A stretch of DNA of 64,000 nt from Mycobacterium sp. IS-3022 (lineage in GTDB: Bacteria > Actinomycetota > Actinomycetes > Mycobacteriales > Mycobacteriaceae), in assembly GCF_001500065.1 (NCBI RefSeq), contig NZ_LQIN01000002.1:1-64000 (forward strand). The letters are read 5' to 3'. A program made the translations under genes and the position numbers. Positions 43,555-51,782 of this stretch are shown here, in pieces. How positions within the stretch are numbered: the stretch's first letter is position 1; each line of letters begins with the position of its first letter. The notes beneath the pieces are model-generated. The model was not told the DNA's origin, made no database searches, and was given only the letters and a program-made list of their open reading frames with translations.

Positions 43555-44526
43555 ATGCCAGATCACGACTACGAAGAGATGAAGCGGGAAGCCGAACAGC
43601 ACATCCGGTTCGAGAAGGACCGAAAGAACCGGATCGCCTACATCACCTTCAATCGCCCCGAGGCTCAGAACTCGACCACGATGGGCATGCGCCAGCTCTA
43701 CGCCGACATGATCCACAAATGCAATGTCGACGACGATGTCAAGGTCGTCGTGATTCGCGGCGAAGGCGACGATTTCGGCAGCGGCGGTGACCTCCCCGAG
43801 CAACGCGACATGTTGGAGAACCCCGGCATGCCCCTGCTGCACGAACTCGCGATCAACGATGACGATGTCAAGTACCCGCCCGGCGGCTCCTACCGATACC
43901 TGTCGACGGTGACCGACTTCTACGCCAAGGCACGCGCGGGCAACCGGCCGCTACAGGAACTCCGCAAGATCAGCATCATCGAGGCGAAGGGGTACTGCTA
44001 CGGCTGGCACTTCTATCAGGCGGGCGACGCTGACCTGGTGATCTCCTCCGACGACGCGCTGTTCGGCCATCCGGCGTTCCGCTACGTCGGCTGGGGACCA
44101 CGGCTGTGGTGGTGGGCCGAGACGATGGGCTTGCGCAAGTTCTCCGAGATGCTGTTCACGGGCCGGCCGTTCAGCGCGCAGGAAATGTATGACTGCGGCT
44201 TTCTCAACAGTGTCGTGCCCAGGGACAGGCTCGAAACCGAGACCGAGAAGTACGCGCTGGCCTGCTCGAAGTCCCGTCCGACCGACACCGTCGCGGTGCA
44301 GAAGACCTTCCTGGAGCTCTACAAGCAGCACAAAGGCGAGTACTTCGGCAGCCTGCTGACCGGCATGGTCGAGGGGATGTTGCCGCTCATCCAAAACGAT
44401 CAGCAAAACGACGTCGACCTCACCGAGGGCACCTTCGAGAAGGGGCTCAACAATGTGGTCAAGGACAACGACTTGAACTACCCACCGGACTGGCGGCTGA
44501 GCCGGTCGGGACGCAACAAGCCCTGA
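43555..44526 (+). CDS. Enoyl-CoA hydratase/isomerase (crotonase) family protein, long form
   Basis: 323 aa, longer than usual because of a roughly 40-residue insertion around residues 85-130. GDDFGSGGDLPEQ and EAKGYCYGWHFYQ form the oxyanion hole. The first Glu position reads FGHPAFRYVG (Ala), while the second keeps Glu (FSEMLFTG); an unusual WGPRLWWWAETMG follows. ATG 43555 has AAGGAG 6 bases upstream. It is monocistronic and followed by a long hairpin. The reaction is uncertain, possibly C-C hydrolysis or isomerisation. Confidence 0.86.
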   Translation: MPDHDYEEMKREAEQHIRFEKDRKNRIAYITFNRPEAQNSTTMGMRQLYADMIHKCNVDDDVKVVVIRGEGDDFGSGGDLPEQRDMLENPGMPLLHELAINDDDVKYPPGGSYRYLSTVTDFYAKARAGNRPLQELRKISIIEAKGYCYGWHFYQAGDADLVISSDDALFGHPAFRYVGWGPRLWWWAETMGLRKFSEMLFTGRPFSAQEMYDCGFLNSVVPRDRLETETEKYALACSKSRPTDTVAVQKTFLELYKQHKGEYFGSLLTGMVEGMLPLIQNDQQNDVDLTEGTFEKGLNNVVKDNDLNYPPDWRLSRSGRNKP

Positions 44527-44552
44527 ACACGGCTATCGGTCGTCCCGGCCGT

Positions 44553-44610
44553 CGAGTGTCGGGTTGCGGCACGGTCCTGTCGCTCGAAGCGTCAGACAAC
44601 CCAACACTCG
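44553..44610. repeat. Long inverted repeat / hairpin after the crotonase gene
   Basis: CGAGTGTCGGGTTG (44553-44566) pairs with CAACCCAACACTCG (44597-44610): 13 Watson-Crick pairs plus one G-T over 14 positions, loop 30 bases. It lies 26 bases after the crotonase stop and 39 bases before the next start. It may be a terminator or attenuator for the flavoprotein gene, or a repeat element; no U-tract. Confidence 0.6.
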
Positions 44611-44649
44611 CCACTTGTTCAGGGCGCCGCGGGGCGTGACGATGATGCG

Positions 44650-45852
44650 ATGCCCGGCGCCCGTGTCCTCGTCCTGGGTTCGGGCTTCGCGGGCCTGTGG
44701 GCGGCGCTGGCAGCGGCGCGGCGACTCGACGAACTCGAAGCCACCGGGATCGACGTCACCGTCGTCAGCCCGCAGCCGTATCACGACATCCGGGTACGCA
44801 ACTACGAGGCCGACCTGAGCGAGTGCCGGCTCCCGCTGTCCGAATTGTTGGATCCCGTGGGAGTCGGACACCTCACGGCCGAGGTGGTCGGAATTGATGC
44901 ATCGACCGCGACGGTGAGCACCGCCGACGGTGCGGTCCTGGGTTATGACCGCCTGGTGTTGGCGACCGGCAGCCGCGTCGTCAAGCCCGACATTCCGGGG
45001 TTGGCCCGGTTCGGGTTCGACGTCGACACCTACGACGCGGCGGTGCGGCTGCAGAGCCACATCCGCGGTCTCCGATCGGACGATGCGACGGCGGCGACCG
45101 CTGTCGTCGTCGGCGCCGGCCTCACCGGCATCGAAACCGCCAGCGAGTTGCCCGCGATGCTGACCTCTGCCCTCGACTCCGGGGTGAGACCGCGGGTCGT
45201 CCTCGTCGATCACAACCCGCGCGTCGGGTCGGATATGGGTGACTCGGCCCGGCCGGTGATCGAGAAAGCGTTGGCGGACAACGGGGTTGAAGCGCTAACC
45301 GGAGTTCGCGTCTCGGGGGTCGGACCGCGAAGCGTCACGCTGTCGACGGGTGATGTGGTCGATGCGGCCACGGTGGTCTGGTGCGCCGGGATGCGGGCCA
45401 ACCCGCTGACCGGACAATTGGGCGTGGCGTGTGACCGGTTGGGGCGGCTGCCGGTAGACGACCATCTGCGGGTCGAGGGCGTCGCCGGAGTGTTCGCTGC
45501 AGGCGACGTCGCCGCAGCGCGAATGGACGACGAGCACATGTCGGTGATGTCGTGCCAGCACGGCAGGCCGATGGGTCGCTATGCGGGGTACAACGTAATC
45601 AGCGACCTGTTGGGCGAACCGATGCTGGCGCTTCGAATTCCGTGGTATGTCACGGTTCTCGATCTTGGGCCGGCGGGTGCGGTGTACACGGAGGGCTGGG
45701 ACCGCCGGGTGGTCAGCACCGGCGCGGCCGCGAAGGCGACCAAGCGAATCATCAACGGCGAGCGCATCTATCCACCGCTGACCGGTGACCGTGACGCGCT
45801 GCTTGCTGCGGCGGCGCCGGAGTTGCAGTCCGCGCCGGCCTACGAGCAGTGA
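44650..45852 (+). CDS. FAD-dependent NADH dehydrogenase (type II-like) / pyridine nucleotide-disulphide oxidoreductase
   Basis: 400 aa. FAD-binding VLVLGSGFAGLWAAL at the N-terminus, LVLATGSRVVKP, a second dinucleotide fold (AVVVGAGLTGIETAS) and the FAD loop GVAGVFAAGDVAAAR. It resembles NDH-2-like flavoproteins that pass electrons from NADH to quinone, without an obvious membrane helix. Its stop directly abuts the convergent YdeI-like gene. Its physiological acceptor is unknown. Confidence 0.85.
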   Translation: MPGARVLVLGSGFAGLWAALAAARRLDELEATGIDVTVVSPQPYHDIRVRNYEADLSECRLPLSELLDPVGVGHLTAEVVGIDASTATVSTADGAVLGYDRLVLATGSRVVKPDIPGLARFGFDVDTYDAAVRLQSHIRGLRSDDATAATAVVVGAGLTGIETASELPAMLTSALDSGVRPRVVLVDHNPRVGSDMGDSARPVIEKALADNGVEALTGVRVSGVGPRSVTLSTGDVVDAATVVWCAGMRANPLTGQLGVACDRLGRLPVDDHLRVEGVAGVFAAGDVAAARMDDEHMSVMSCQHGRPMGRYAGYNVISDLLGEPMLALRIPWYVTVLDLGPAGAVYTEGWDRRVVSTGAAAKATKRIINGERIYPPLTGDRDALLAAAAPELQSAPAYEQ

Positions 45853-46182
45853 CTACTTGCCGGTGCGCTCGCGGTGCTTGCAGCCTGGCCAACAGCACGG
45901 GCGGCGCTTGCCTTCTTCGAGTTCTTCCTGGGTGCGACGGATGCGCCGCTCCCGTGTCTTGTCCTGCTTGGCATCCTCGACCCAGCAGATGAACTCGTTG
46001 CGCGCAAGCGGCGTGATGTCGTTCCAGGCGGCGAGCGCGGTGTCGTTGGCGAGCAATGCCTTACGCAGATCCGCCGGCAGATCGTGCACCACGCCACCGG
46101 AAACTCGCGAGCTACCCATGGGGGCAGGATAGTCCGCGGGTGGCTGACTGGCGGCGTGCGGTAGTGTGCCTGCGTCCGGCAC
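45853..46182 (-). CDS. YdeI/OmpD-associated-like small protein
   Basis: 109 aa from GTG 46182, which has AAGGA at good spacing; an internal ATG at 46119 would give 88 aa with no ribosome site. The segment VVHDLPADLRKALLANDTAL, then ARNEFICWVEDAK and RRIRRTQEELEEGKRRPCCW, is typical of the YdeI/OmpD-associated family. The Cys/His-rich tail (CCWPGCKH) could bind metal. Function poorly known; stress-linked in other bacteria. Confidence 0.75.
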   Translation of the reverse strand: MPDAGTLPHAASQPPADYPAPMGSSRVSGGVVHDLPADLRKALLANDTALAAWNDITPLARNEFICWVEDAKQDKTRERRIRRTQEELEEGKRRPCCWPGCKHRERTGK

Positions 46183-46217
46183 GGTTGCATCCTTCGCGCC
46201 TCTGCTGGCTTTTGCCG

Positions 46218-47450
46218 CTATGCCGAAGTGATCACGCCGGTTTCATCGTGTGCGCGCGGCGGGAAGATCGCTCGGCCAGTGATAGCGCTGCGGTAATCGT
46301 TGACCCGGCCGGGGATGGTGCTGAGCACCGCGACCGTTCGCCCATCCTTTCCGTACGCCGCGACGAACTCCCTGCCGGTGAGACTTCCCTCGATGATCTC
46401 TACGGTGTCGTATCCCAGGGGCACGCCGAGCAATTGAAGTTTCACATCGTATTGGTCGGACCAGAAATACGGCACTGCGTCATACTCCTCGGCGGCATCG
46501 GGCCCTGCCAACAGATTGTGTGCCGCCGTGACGCCCTGGCGGGAGGCTTGGTCCCAGTGCTCGATTCGTAGATGCTGCTGATAGAGCGGATGCCACCAGC
46601 GTGCGACATCGCCCGCGGCGACGACGCGGGTCGCGCCTTCTGCGGCGCCGGTCGCATCGCACACCACTCCCTTGTCCACCCTGACCCCAGCGCCTTGTAG
46701 CCAACCGGTGGCGGGCTCGACGCCGAGCCCTATGACAACCAAGTCAGCCTTCACTTTTGAACCGTCGCTGAGCTCGACGGCCGTGACATGTCCGTTGCCG
46801 ACGAAGCCGTCGACTTTGACCTCGACTCGCACGTCTACGCCGTGCTGGCGGTGCAAGTCGGTCCAGCAGGTTCCCATCTCCTGCCCCAACGCGGAGTGCA
46901 GCAAAGCGCTGGCTCGGGAAAGTAACGTCACCTTATGGCCCATCGAGCGTATGCTCGCGGCGACTTCGGTGCCGATGAACCCGCCGCCGACCACCACGAC
47001 CCGAGAGCGTTTGACGAGCTTGGTTCGGATGGCCAAGCAGTCCTCGACTGTGCGGAGCGGCAGCACGCCGCCGGGCACCCGGCCGCCGGGCCACTGCCGC
47101 ACGTCGGCACCGCTCGCGATGACGAGACCGTCGAAATTCAGAGTTTTGACGTGGTCGCCGTCGCGGACCTCGACGGTGCGCGTTGCCATGTCCAGCCCGA
47201 CTGCGCTGGCCCCTCGCAGCACCCGCGCGTTGAATTCGTTCTGCGGTGCCATGTCGATGCCCGCCCGGTGCACTTCGCCAGTGAGCAGCTTTTTCGACAA
47301 GGCCGGTCGGTGGTAGGGGGCGTGCCGTTCGGCGCCGACCATCGTCAGCTCACCGTCGAACCCCTCTGTCCGCAACGTTTGCGCCGCCATCTGGCCGGTC
47401 ACTCCGCCCCCAACGACCACCACCTGCCTGAGCGGACCATTCGAGGACAC
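46218..47450 (-). CDS. Ferredoxin reductase (FAD, NAD(P)H)
   Basis: 410 aa. FAD-binding VVVVGGGVTGQMAAQTL, HRPALSKKLLTGE (a ferredoxin-reductase segment), LVIASGADVRQWPG, NAD(P)-binding VVVVGGGFIGTEVAAS, TRVVAAGDVARWW, and a C-terminal reductase domain (YFWSDQYDVKLQLLG). It follows the ferredoxin gene by 4 bases and should reduce it, completing an electron chain to the di-iron protein encoded upstream. Confidence 0.9.
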   Translation of the reverse strand: MSSNGPLRQVVVVGGGVTGQMAAQTLRTEGFDGELTMVGAERHAPYHRPALSKKLLTGEVHRAGIDMAPQNEFNARVLRGASAVGLDMATRTVEVRDGDHVKTLNFDGLVIASGADVRQWPGGRVPGGVLPLRTVEDCLAIRTKLVKRSRVVVVGGGFIGTEVAASIRSMGHKVTLLSRASALLHSALGQEMGTCWTDLHRQHGVDVRVEVKVDGFVGNGHVTAVELSDGSKVKADLVVIGLGVEPATGWLQGAGVRVDKGVVCDATGAAEGATRVVAAGDVARWWHPLYQQHLRIEHWDQASRQGVTAAHNLLAGPDAAEEYDAVPYFWSDQYDVKLQLLGVPLGYDTVEIIEGSLTGREFVAAYGKDGRTVAVLSTIPGRVNDYRSAITGRAIFPPRAHDETGVITSA

Positions 47451-47454
47451 GGGG

Positions 47455-47643
47455 TCAGTCCTTCACCGTGATCGCGCCGGTGGGGCACGAGACTTCTGCG
47501 CCGACAAGCTTGTCGCGCAAGTCTTCTCCCGGCTGCTCCTGCACGAGATGTAGACCGTCCTCCCGCACGTCGAAAACCTCGCGGCAAATGCTCATGCATA
47601 CACCGTTGCCATCGCAGGTATCCAGATCCACTACAACTTCCAT
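47455..47643 (-). CDS. Ferredoxin ([3Fe-4S]-type)
   Basis: 62 aa. Cluster ligands Cys10, Cys16 and Cys53 (CP) with Asn at position 13 where [4Fe-4S] ferredoxins have Cys; Cys20 is extra. This non-Cys second position is usual in actinobacterial [3Fe-4S] ferredoxins that serve P450s and other oxygenases. ATG 47643 has AGAGGAG upstream. No P450 is adjacent; the partner is probably the di-iron protein at 47683. Confidence 0.9.
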   Translation of the reverse strand: MEVVVDLDTCDGNGVCMSICREVFDVREDGLHLVQEQPGEDLRDKLVGAEVSCPTGAITVKD

Positions 47644-47682
47644 CGTCGCTCCTCTGACTCTCACCGCTGCCGATTCGCTGAC

Positions 47683-48612
47683 CTAGCCGTGGGCCGCCTG
47701 TGTCGTCGATGACCGTTCGTGGGCTTCTGCACGCTCGCGGGCATCTCGGGCCGCCGGCGAGTACGCGAGGTAGTCCAGCGCCATCTGGGTGTCCGCCTCG
47801 GGTCCGGGGTGATGACTGGGCCGCATATACCGAAGCGGCACCGCCACAAGGAAGTTCCACGGGTCGGGCAACAGGTCCTTGCGCGCAGCACGCCGCCAGT
47901 CCCGCCAGCGCCATTTGGCGTCGATCGAGTTGTCGTTGGCCATCAAGTATTTAGCCCCCGCAATCCACCAGCCGACGAAAAGCGGCGCGGTCATCAGCAT
48001 CGAAAATGCTCTGATCCAATAGCTTCCGCTCACGTTCTGGTACACGTCGAATACCAGCGAACGGTGCTCGACCTCCTCGGCGCCGTGCCAGCGCAGCAGG
48101 TCCAGCATGACGGGGTCAGCGCCCGCGTTTTCCAGTCCCTTGTTACGCAGGATCCACTGTCCCAGGACCGCGGTGAAATGCTCCAGGGACGCCACATCCG
48201 CCAACCGCCGATACAGCCACCACCGCTTCAGCGACCGCGGAAAGAATTTCGGCGGATCACCGAGGGTCACCGACAACGTCCGACCTAGGCGATCTGTGTA
48301 GGCAGCGGTGTCAATCCCCTGCTCGGCCAATCGGTCCAACACCACCTGATGTGCCCACGCATGCCAGGACTCCTGTTGGATGAACGGCTTGATGGCCGCC
48401 TCCAGCTCCGGGTCGTCGACCAGCGACGACGCCTCGAGGACCGCTTTGATGAAGTGGCGCTCTCCTTCGGGCAGCAGCAGATGCAGCACATTCACCATGT
48501 GCGTACAGAACGGGTCATCGGGCACCCAGTGCACCGGCAAATTCGACCAATCGAAGCGAACCTGGCGGCGAAACGCCGGGTGTCCGTCGTGGTGCAGCTC
48601 CACCTCAGGCAT
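47683..48612 (-). CDS. Predicted di-iron protein (metal-dependent hydrolase family, PF10118-like)
   Basis: 309 aa helical protein. Candidate di-iron ligands follow a four-helix pattern: Glu51 (PEGERHF), Glu81-x-x-His84 (QESWHAWAH), Glu144 (LEHFTAVL) and Glu180-x-x-His183 (GAEEVEHRS). A hydrophobic helix at about 200-225 may attach it to the membrane. Proteins of this type are annotated as metal-dependent hydrolases, but the operon with a ferredoxin and ferredoxin reductase argues for an oxygenase, desaturase or hydroxylase. AGGAG ribosome site before ATG 48612. Confidence 0.82.
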   Translation of the reverse strand: MPEVELHHDGHPAFRRQVRFDWSNLPVHWVPDDPFCTHMVNVLHLLLPEGERHFIKAVLEASSLVDDPELEAAIKPFIQQESWHAWAHQVVLDRLAEQGIDTAAYTDRLGRTLSVTLGDPPKFFPRSLKRWWLYRRLADVASLEHFTAVLGQWILRNKGLENAGADPVMLDLLRWHGAEEVEHRSLVFDVYQNVSGSYWIRAFSMLMTAPLFVGWWIAGAKYLMANDNSIDAKWRWRDWRRAARKDLLPDPWNFLVAVPLRYMRPSHHPGPEADTQMALDYLAYSPAARDARERAEAHERSSTTQAAHG

Positions 48613-48795
48613 CGACCGCTCCTACCTTTATCTCGGGTGATGTAGGTGCTCTACACAGGTGGGAGGCCCGGGCTTGGAGAACCGCAATGCAGCTGTTCGC
48701 GTCACCGATCGGATCCAAGATATGTGGGATCGCCGAACCATTGATCGTCCAGCCGTCGTGTTTTGCCCGTGACGAGCCACCCATGCAGTATCTGT

Positions 48796-48813
48796 AGACA
48801 GACCGATCTGTCT
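48796..48813. promoter_or_regulatory. TetR-type operator upstream of a tetR remnant
   Basis: AGACAGA (48796-48802) and TCTGTCT (48807-48813) are perfect inverted arms around CCGA. The arrangement is typical of TetR autoregulatory sites. It lies 33 bases before the start codon of the truncated tetR at 48847 and 184 bases upstream of the divergent di-iron gene. Confidence 0.6.
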
Positions 48814-48846
48814 CTAAACTGCCGGTGCCCCGCGGAGGAGCTTCGG

Positions 48847-48885
48847 ATGGCAACCGATGGCGCGCCCAGCGCCCGCCAGCGATAG
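48847..48885 (+). pseudogene. Remnant of a TetR regulator gene (first 12 codons)
   Basis: A strong ribosome site (GGAGGAG) precedes ATG 48847, and the reading MATDGAPSARQR looks like the first residues of a TetR protein just before helix 1. It then hits TAG. No TetR helix-turn-helix is seen in any plus-strand frame downstream. With the palindromic operator upstream, this suggests a regulator truncated by deletion or rearrangement. It could instead be a short leader peptide; the 310 bases between the di-iron gene and the microprotein contain nothing else recognisable. Confidence 0.45.
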
Positions 48886-48922
48886 TGCGGATTCCTGCCA
48901 GCTGGTGCCGTCGTAGCGCTCG

Positions 48923-49021
48923 CTAATCCGGCGGCGCTCCTCGCCAGGCCACTACGGCCAACGCGATCAACAGCGCTATGAATACCGCCCACGCCGCCAA
49001 CAGTGTTTCCGGGAAGGTCAC
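48923..49021 (-). CDS. Single-span membrane microprotein, 32 aa
   Basis: GTG 49021 with a strong AGGAG at 8-base spacing, TAG at 48923. The protein starts VTFPETLL, has one uninterrupted hydrophobic helix (about 7-26), and ends in WRGAPPD. It lies 4 bases after the PRC-barrel-like gene at 49026 and would be the last cistron of the Nramp-like operon. The ribosome site, operon position and clean membrane helix argue that it is real. Confidence 0.55.
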   Translation of the reverse strand: MTFPETLLAAWAVFIALLIALAVVAWRGAPPD

Positions 49022-49025
49022 GCCA

Positions 49026-49367
49026 TCAGCTCCTCGGAAGAGGGTGGACAACGGTACCGGCCTTGACGATAACGGGGTTGCCCCACCTCGTCACCGACTC
49101 CGCCGGAATCACACCCGCTGACACAACATCGGCACTCAGAAGACGGCGAAGCATTTTTGGCGCGCGGGCACGGCCGGCAGAGTATCCCCACAGGTAGGCG
49201 AGCGCGGCCCGACGGGACGGCGGTGATACGACGATCGCCATCACGCGACGCCCAACCGTTGCGGTGTCATCGCCAGCCGGCAGCCACAAATCTCGTATGG
49301 ACCCAAGGTGGCGTCCCGTGTCGTCGTGTACGGACGTGCCCAGCAGAGCGCTCATGATCATTCTCAT
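49026..49367 (-). CDS. PRC-barrel-like small protein
   Basis: 113 aa. LLGTSVHDDTGRHLGSIRDL begins a PRC-barrel-like beta domain (hydrophobic strand, Asp-x-x-Gly-x-x-Leu-Gly turn), with a second set of strands after a basic loop (about 60-80). It overlaps the previous PRC-like gene by ATGA; starts at codons 3 and 5 are also possible. It is always beside the Nramp-like gene in this window; a role in regulating or sensing metal transport is only a suggestion. Confidence 0.65.
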   Translation of the reverse strand: MRMIMSALLGTSVHDDTGRHLGSIRDLWLPAGDDTATVGRRVMAIVVSPPSRRAALAYLWGYSAGRARAPKMLRRLLSADVVSAGVIPAESVTRWGNPVIVKAGTVVHPLPRS

Positions 49368-49753
49368 TTGCGGCTTCCAGGAAGTCGGCTGACCAGACGA
49401 TCGGCCAACCAGCGTTCGAGACCGGCGATCTCCAGCTCGCGCAGCGGGCGGCGGAGCTTGACCTGCGGGCGAAGTTCTTCGATCTCGTCAACTGGCACTG
49501 CCCGGGCTTCGCGCGGATTTACGTCGGTGGCTGCGGTCGCGGCGATGGTCCTCAGCACGGTGCCCAAGACACCGGTCATCCGCGCACCCAGCGCGCGCTG
49601 TCCGGTGAGCAGGTGAGTGACGTACGCGCCGTCGTGACGAACCTCCAACGCGAGGTCATCGACCCGTCCCACGGGAATTCCGTCACGGTCGATGACCTGC
49701 AGATCGAGAAAATCGAAGCGCATACTGACATAAGGGTTTTCATCGGTGGTCAC
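49364..49753 (-). CDS. PRC-barrel-like protein linked to the Nramp-like transporter
   Basis: 129 aa. GTG 49753 with AAAGGA upstream. RFDFLDLQVIDRDGIPVGRV is a PRC-barrel start, with VDDLALEVR next. The rest is helical with a charged C-terminus (PRELEIAGLERWLADRLVSR). Cytosolic PRC/MgtE-N-like partners occur beside Nramp-related transporters in other actinobacteria. It lies 11 bases after the transporter gene. Confidence 0.65.
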   Translation of the reverse strand: MTTDENPYVSMRFDFLDLQVIDRDGIPVGRVDDLALEVRHDGAYVTHLLTGQRALGARMTGVLGTVLRTIAATAATDVNPREARAVPVDEIEELRPQVKLRRPLRELEIAGLERWLADRLVSRLPGSRK

Positions 49754-49764
49754 GAAGTGTCCTT

Positions 49765-50994
49765 TCACGATCCGGCTCGGGTGAGGACGAGTAATGGGAA
49801 GGCGGCAATCGCCACGACTGTGCTGACGACGAGCGTGACGGCTCCGATGGTGTTGGAGATCCTGCCGTTGGCCAGTTCTCCCATCACGGCGCGGTCGTTG
49901 CCGACGAGAAAGACCGGTAGAAACGCGAATGGCAGAAGGATCGCGCTGAAGGTGACGGCATAGATGGTCACCGTGATCGGGTTGATGCTCGTCAACGCGA
50001 GCGCCACAGCGGTCAACAGCAGAACCAGCATGGTGGTGGTGAATCGAGCCGACCGGACTGGCGGTTGAGTCTTCCCGTACGACCATCCGAAGTACTGGGC
50101 GATGTCGTAACCGGTCGCGAACAGCGTCTCCAGCGTCGCGCCGAACGTGGCGGCGAACACTCCGACCAGGGCGATGATCAGACCCACCTTGCCCATCGCG
50201 ATGGCCACGGGCAGGATGGTCTGCGACAGATGTTCGACGTGGATACCGGCCGGGAAGAACACCAGGAATGCAACCGCCTGTATCGCGACTGCCAGCAGTC
50301 CCCCGAGCGGGAAGCCCATCAGAACGTTGAATCGCATTTCCGGCAAATCTGCTCTGCGCCAACGGTTCTCGATCGCACCGGAGGAGAAGAAGAACATCTC
50401 GTAAGGTGTCATCTGGGCACCAATGAGCAAGACGGCGAAGAAGAAGTAAACCGGCCAGGTTTCGCCGGCCACCGGGGACGGGGTCGCCGCCGACTGCAGG
50501 AGGGCCGACCAGTCCGGACCGAGCTGCCACACCGCGACCACGTACACCAGCATCGTCAGTCCCAACAGCCCGTAGACCCGTTCCATGCCGTGGAAAGAAA
50601 CGGTCCAGATCAGGACCGCGACGCCGGCAGCGGCCACAGGAACCCACAGAAGGTAGTGCAGGCCGCTGGCAAGTTGGAGTGCCAATGCCACACCGCTGAG
50701 TTCGGCCATCACGAGAAGTGCGGTGACCAGAAAAGACCCGATCAACCCACCTAGCGCGTATCGCGGTCCGAGCCGGGAACGCATCAACGAGAACGCGGGG
50801 CGGCGGGTAGCGATCGCAATCCGAGCTGACATTTCGGAGAAACAGGCGATGCCGATTACTGCGAGGACTGTCACCCACGCCAAACGCAACCCGAACCGGG
50901 CGCCGACCTGGGCGTCGGCGACGAGGTCACCGATATCGATGAAACCGCCGATGGCGGAGAGTGTCCCGAGCGTGAAGCCGAACAAGCGCGACAT
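49765..50994 (-). CDS. Atypical Nramp-like divalent metal transporter
   Basis: 409 aa with about 11 hydrophobic segments of LeuT-like layout. The Nramp metal-site motif of helix 1 (DPGN) reads DIGD (GFIDIGDLVA), and that of helix 6 (MPH) reads MTPYE (IGAQMTPYEMFFF). The canonical Mn/Fe site is therefore changed, as in Nramp-related Mg transporters and other non-canonical members. The start could be GTG 51000 instead of ATG 50994. It lies in an operon with a small membrane protein upstream and two PRC-like proteins downstream. Confidence 0.8.
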   Translation of the reverse strand: MSRLFGFTLGTLSAIGGFIDIGDLVADAQVGARFGLRLAWVTVLAVIGIACFSEMSARIAIATRRPAFSLMRSRLGPRYALGGLIGSFLVTALLVMAELSGVALALQLASGLHYLLWVPVAAAGVAVLIWTVSFHGMERVYGLLGLTMLVYVVAVWQLGPDWSALLQSAATPSPVAGETWPVYFFFAVLLIGAQMTPYEMFFFSSGAIENRWRRADLPEMRFNVLMGFPLGGLLAVAIQAVAFLVFFPAGIHVEHLSQTILPVAIAMGKVGLIIALVGVFAATFGATLETLFATGYDIAQYFGWSYGKTQPPVRSARFTTTMLVLLLTAVALALTSINPITVTIYAVTFSAILLPFAFLPVFLVGNDRAVMGELANGRISNTIGAVTLVVSTVVAIAAFPLLVLTRAGS

Positions 50995-50996
50995 CT

Positions 50997-51485
50997 TCAC
51001 GTCGACAATTCCGTCTGTAATCGTTGCAACGCACCGCTGATGTCTTCCATCGCCGGTGCGGCGAGGGTCACTTCGTTCCATCGGCCGGCATTCGCGTTAA
51101 TTCGAAGGTTTCCCAGCAGCGACAGCGCTTGCTGACCCACGGCCATCACTCGGGTCCGCAGGCCCAGCGCCTCTGACACCGGCTCGGGCGGTTCATAGGA
51201 CCGGAAGCGGTCGAGGGTGGCGGCCGAATCTGCTTCAGCTTCGCGGAACGCCACGGCGGCCGCTGTCTTCGTGACACGCCCCTGCTCCACTGCTCCGACC
51301 CACAACCGGGTGGAGTCAAGCTGGGATCGCCAGCTTTGCACGGTGGAGGCCGCCTGCTGCCGGTAGCTCGAAAGCGACCGTGGCGGCCAGACGCCGTACC
51401 ACACGGCCAGGAGCAAAACGAGCAACACACAGGTGACTCCTACCGCCAACCGGGCACCCCGCTTGTCGTGATCAGCAAGCGTCAT
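50997..51485 (-). CDS. Small membrane-anchored protein, unknown function
   Basis: 162 aa from ATG 51485; the frame stays open to 51608. One hydrophobic helix at about 14-34 (GVTCVLLVLLLAVWYGVW), then an extracytoplasmic helical domain (SSYRQQAASTVQSWRSQLDS; ALQRLQTELST). Looks like a periplasmic anchor or sensor. The TGA overlaps the transporter start region, so it is the first gene of the metal transport operon. Confidence 0.6.
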   Translation of the reverse strand: MTLADHDKRGARLAVGVTCVLLVLLLAVWYGVWPPRSLSSYRQQAASTVQSWRSQLDSTRLWVGAVEQGRVTKTAAAVAFREAEADSAATLDRFRSYEPPEPVSEALGLRTRVMAVGQQALSLLGNLRINANAGRWNEVTLAAPAMEDISGALQRLQTELST

Positions 51486-51782
51486 AGCGGCGAGGGTGAG
51501 CGTTGGCGACGCGGCAACAGAATCCGTCTCCTTGGCACCGGAAGCTTCAACAGCGACGCAGATCGCCGCAGCAAACTGCGGCGCTCCACGTGCGGCAAAA
51601 CGTCGCAAGTCGGCTACCCCTCCGCCGTAGCCGCAAACCTGCGGTGCGCCGCGGCGGCGGTGCTCTCGCTTGGAATCCGCGCCGTGCTCGCCGCATTCGC
51701 CTTCGACGTTGTCGGCCGTGAACCCCGCGATCGAGGCGCAGCAGGCACTGGAGTTACCGGTACGGACGGAGCCGGCGCCCGG
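51486..51782. other. 297-base intergenic region without a convincing gene
   Basis: It lies between the nitroreductase stop and the membrane protein start. The minus frame remains open to 51608 but has no ribosome site. Other open frames here are rich in Arg/Ala/Pro and look like high-GC noise. No clear palindrome or hairpin was found; the promoter of the metal transport operon should be here. Confidence 0.4.
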
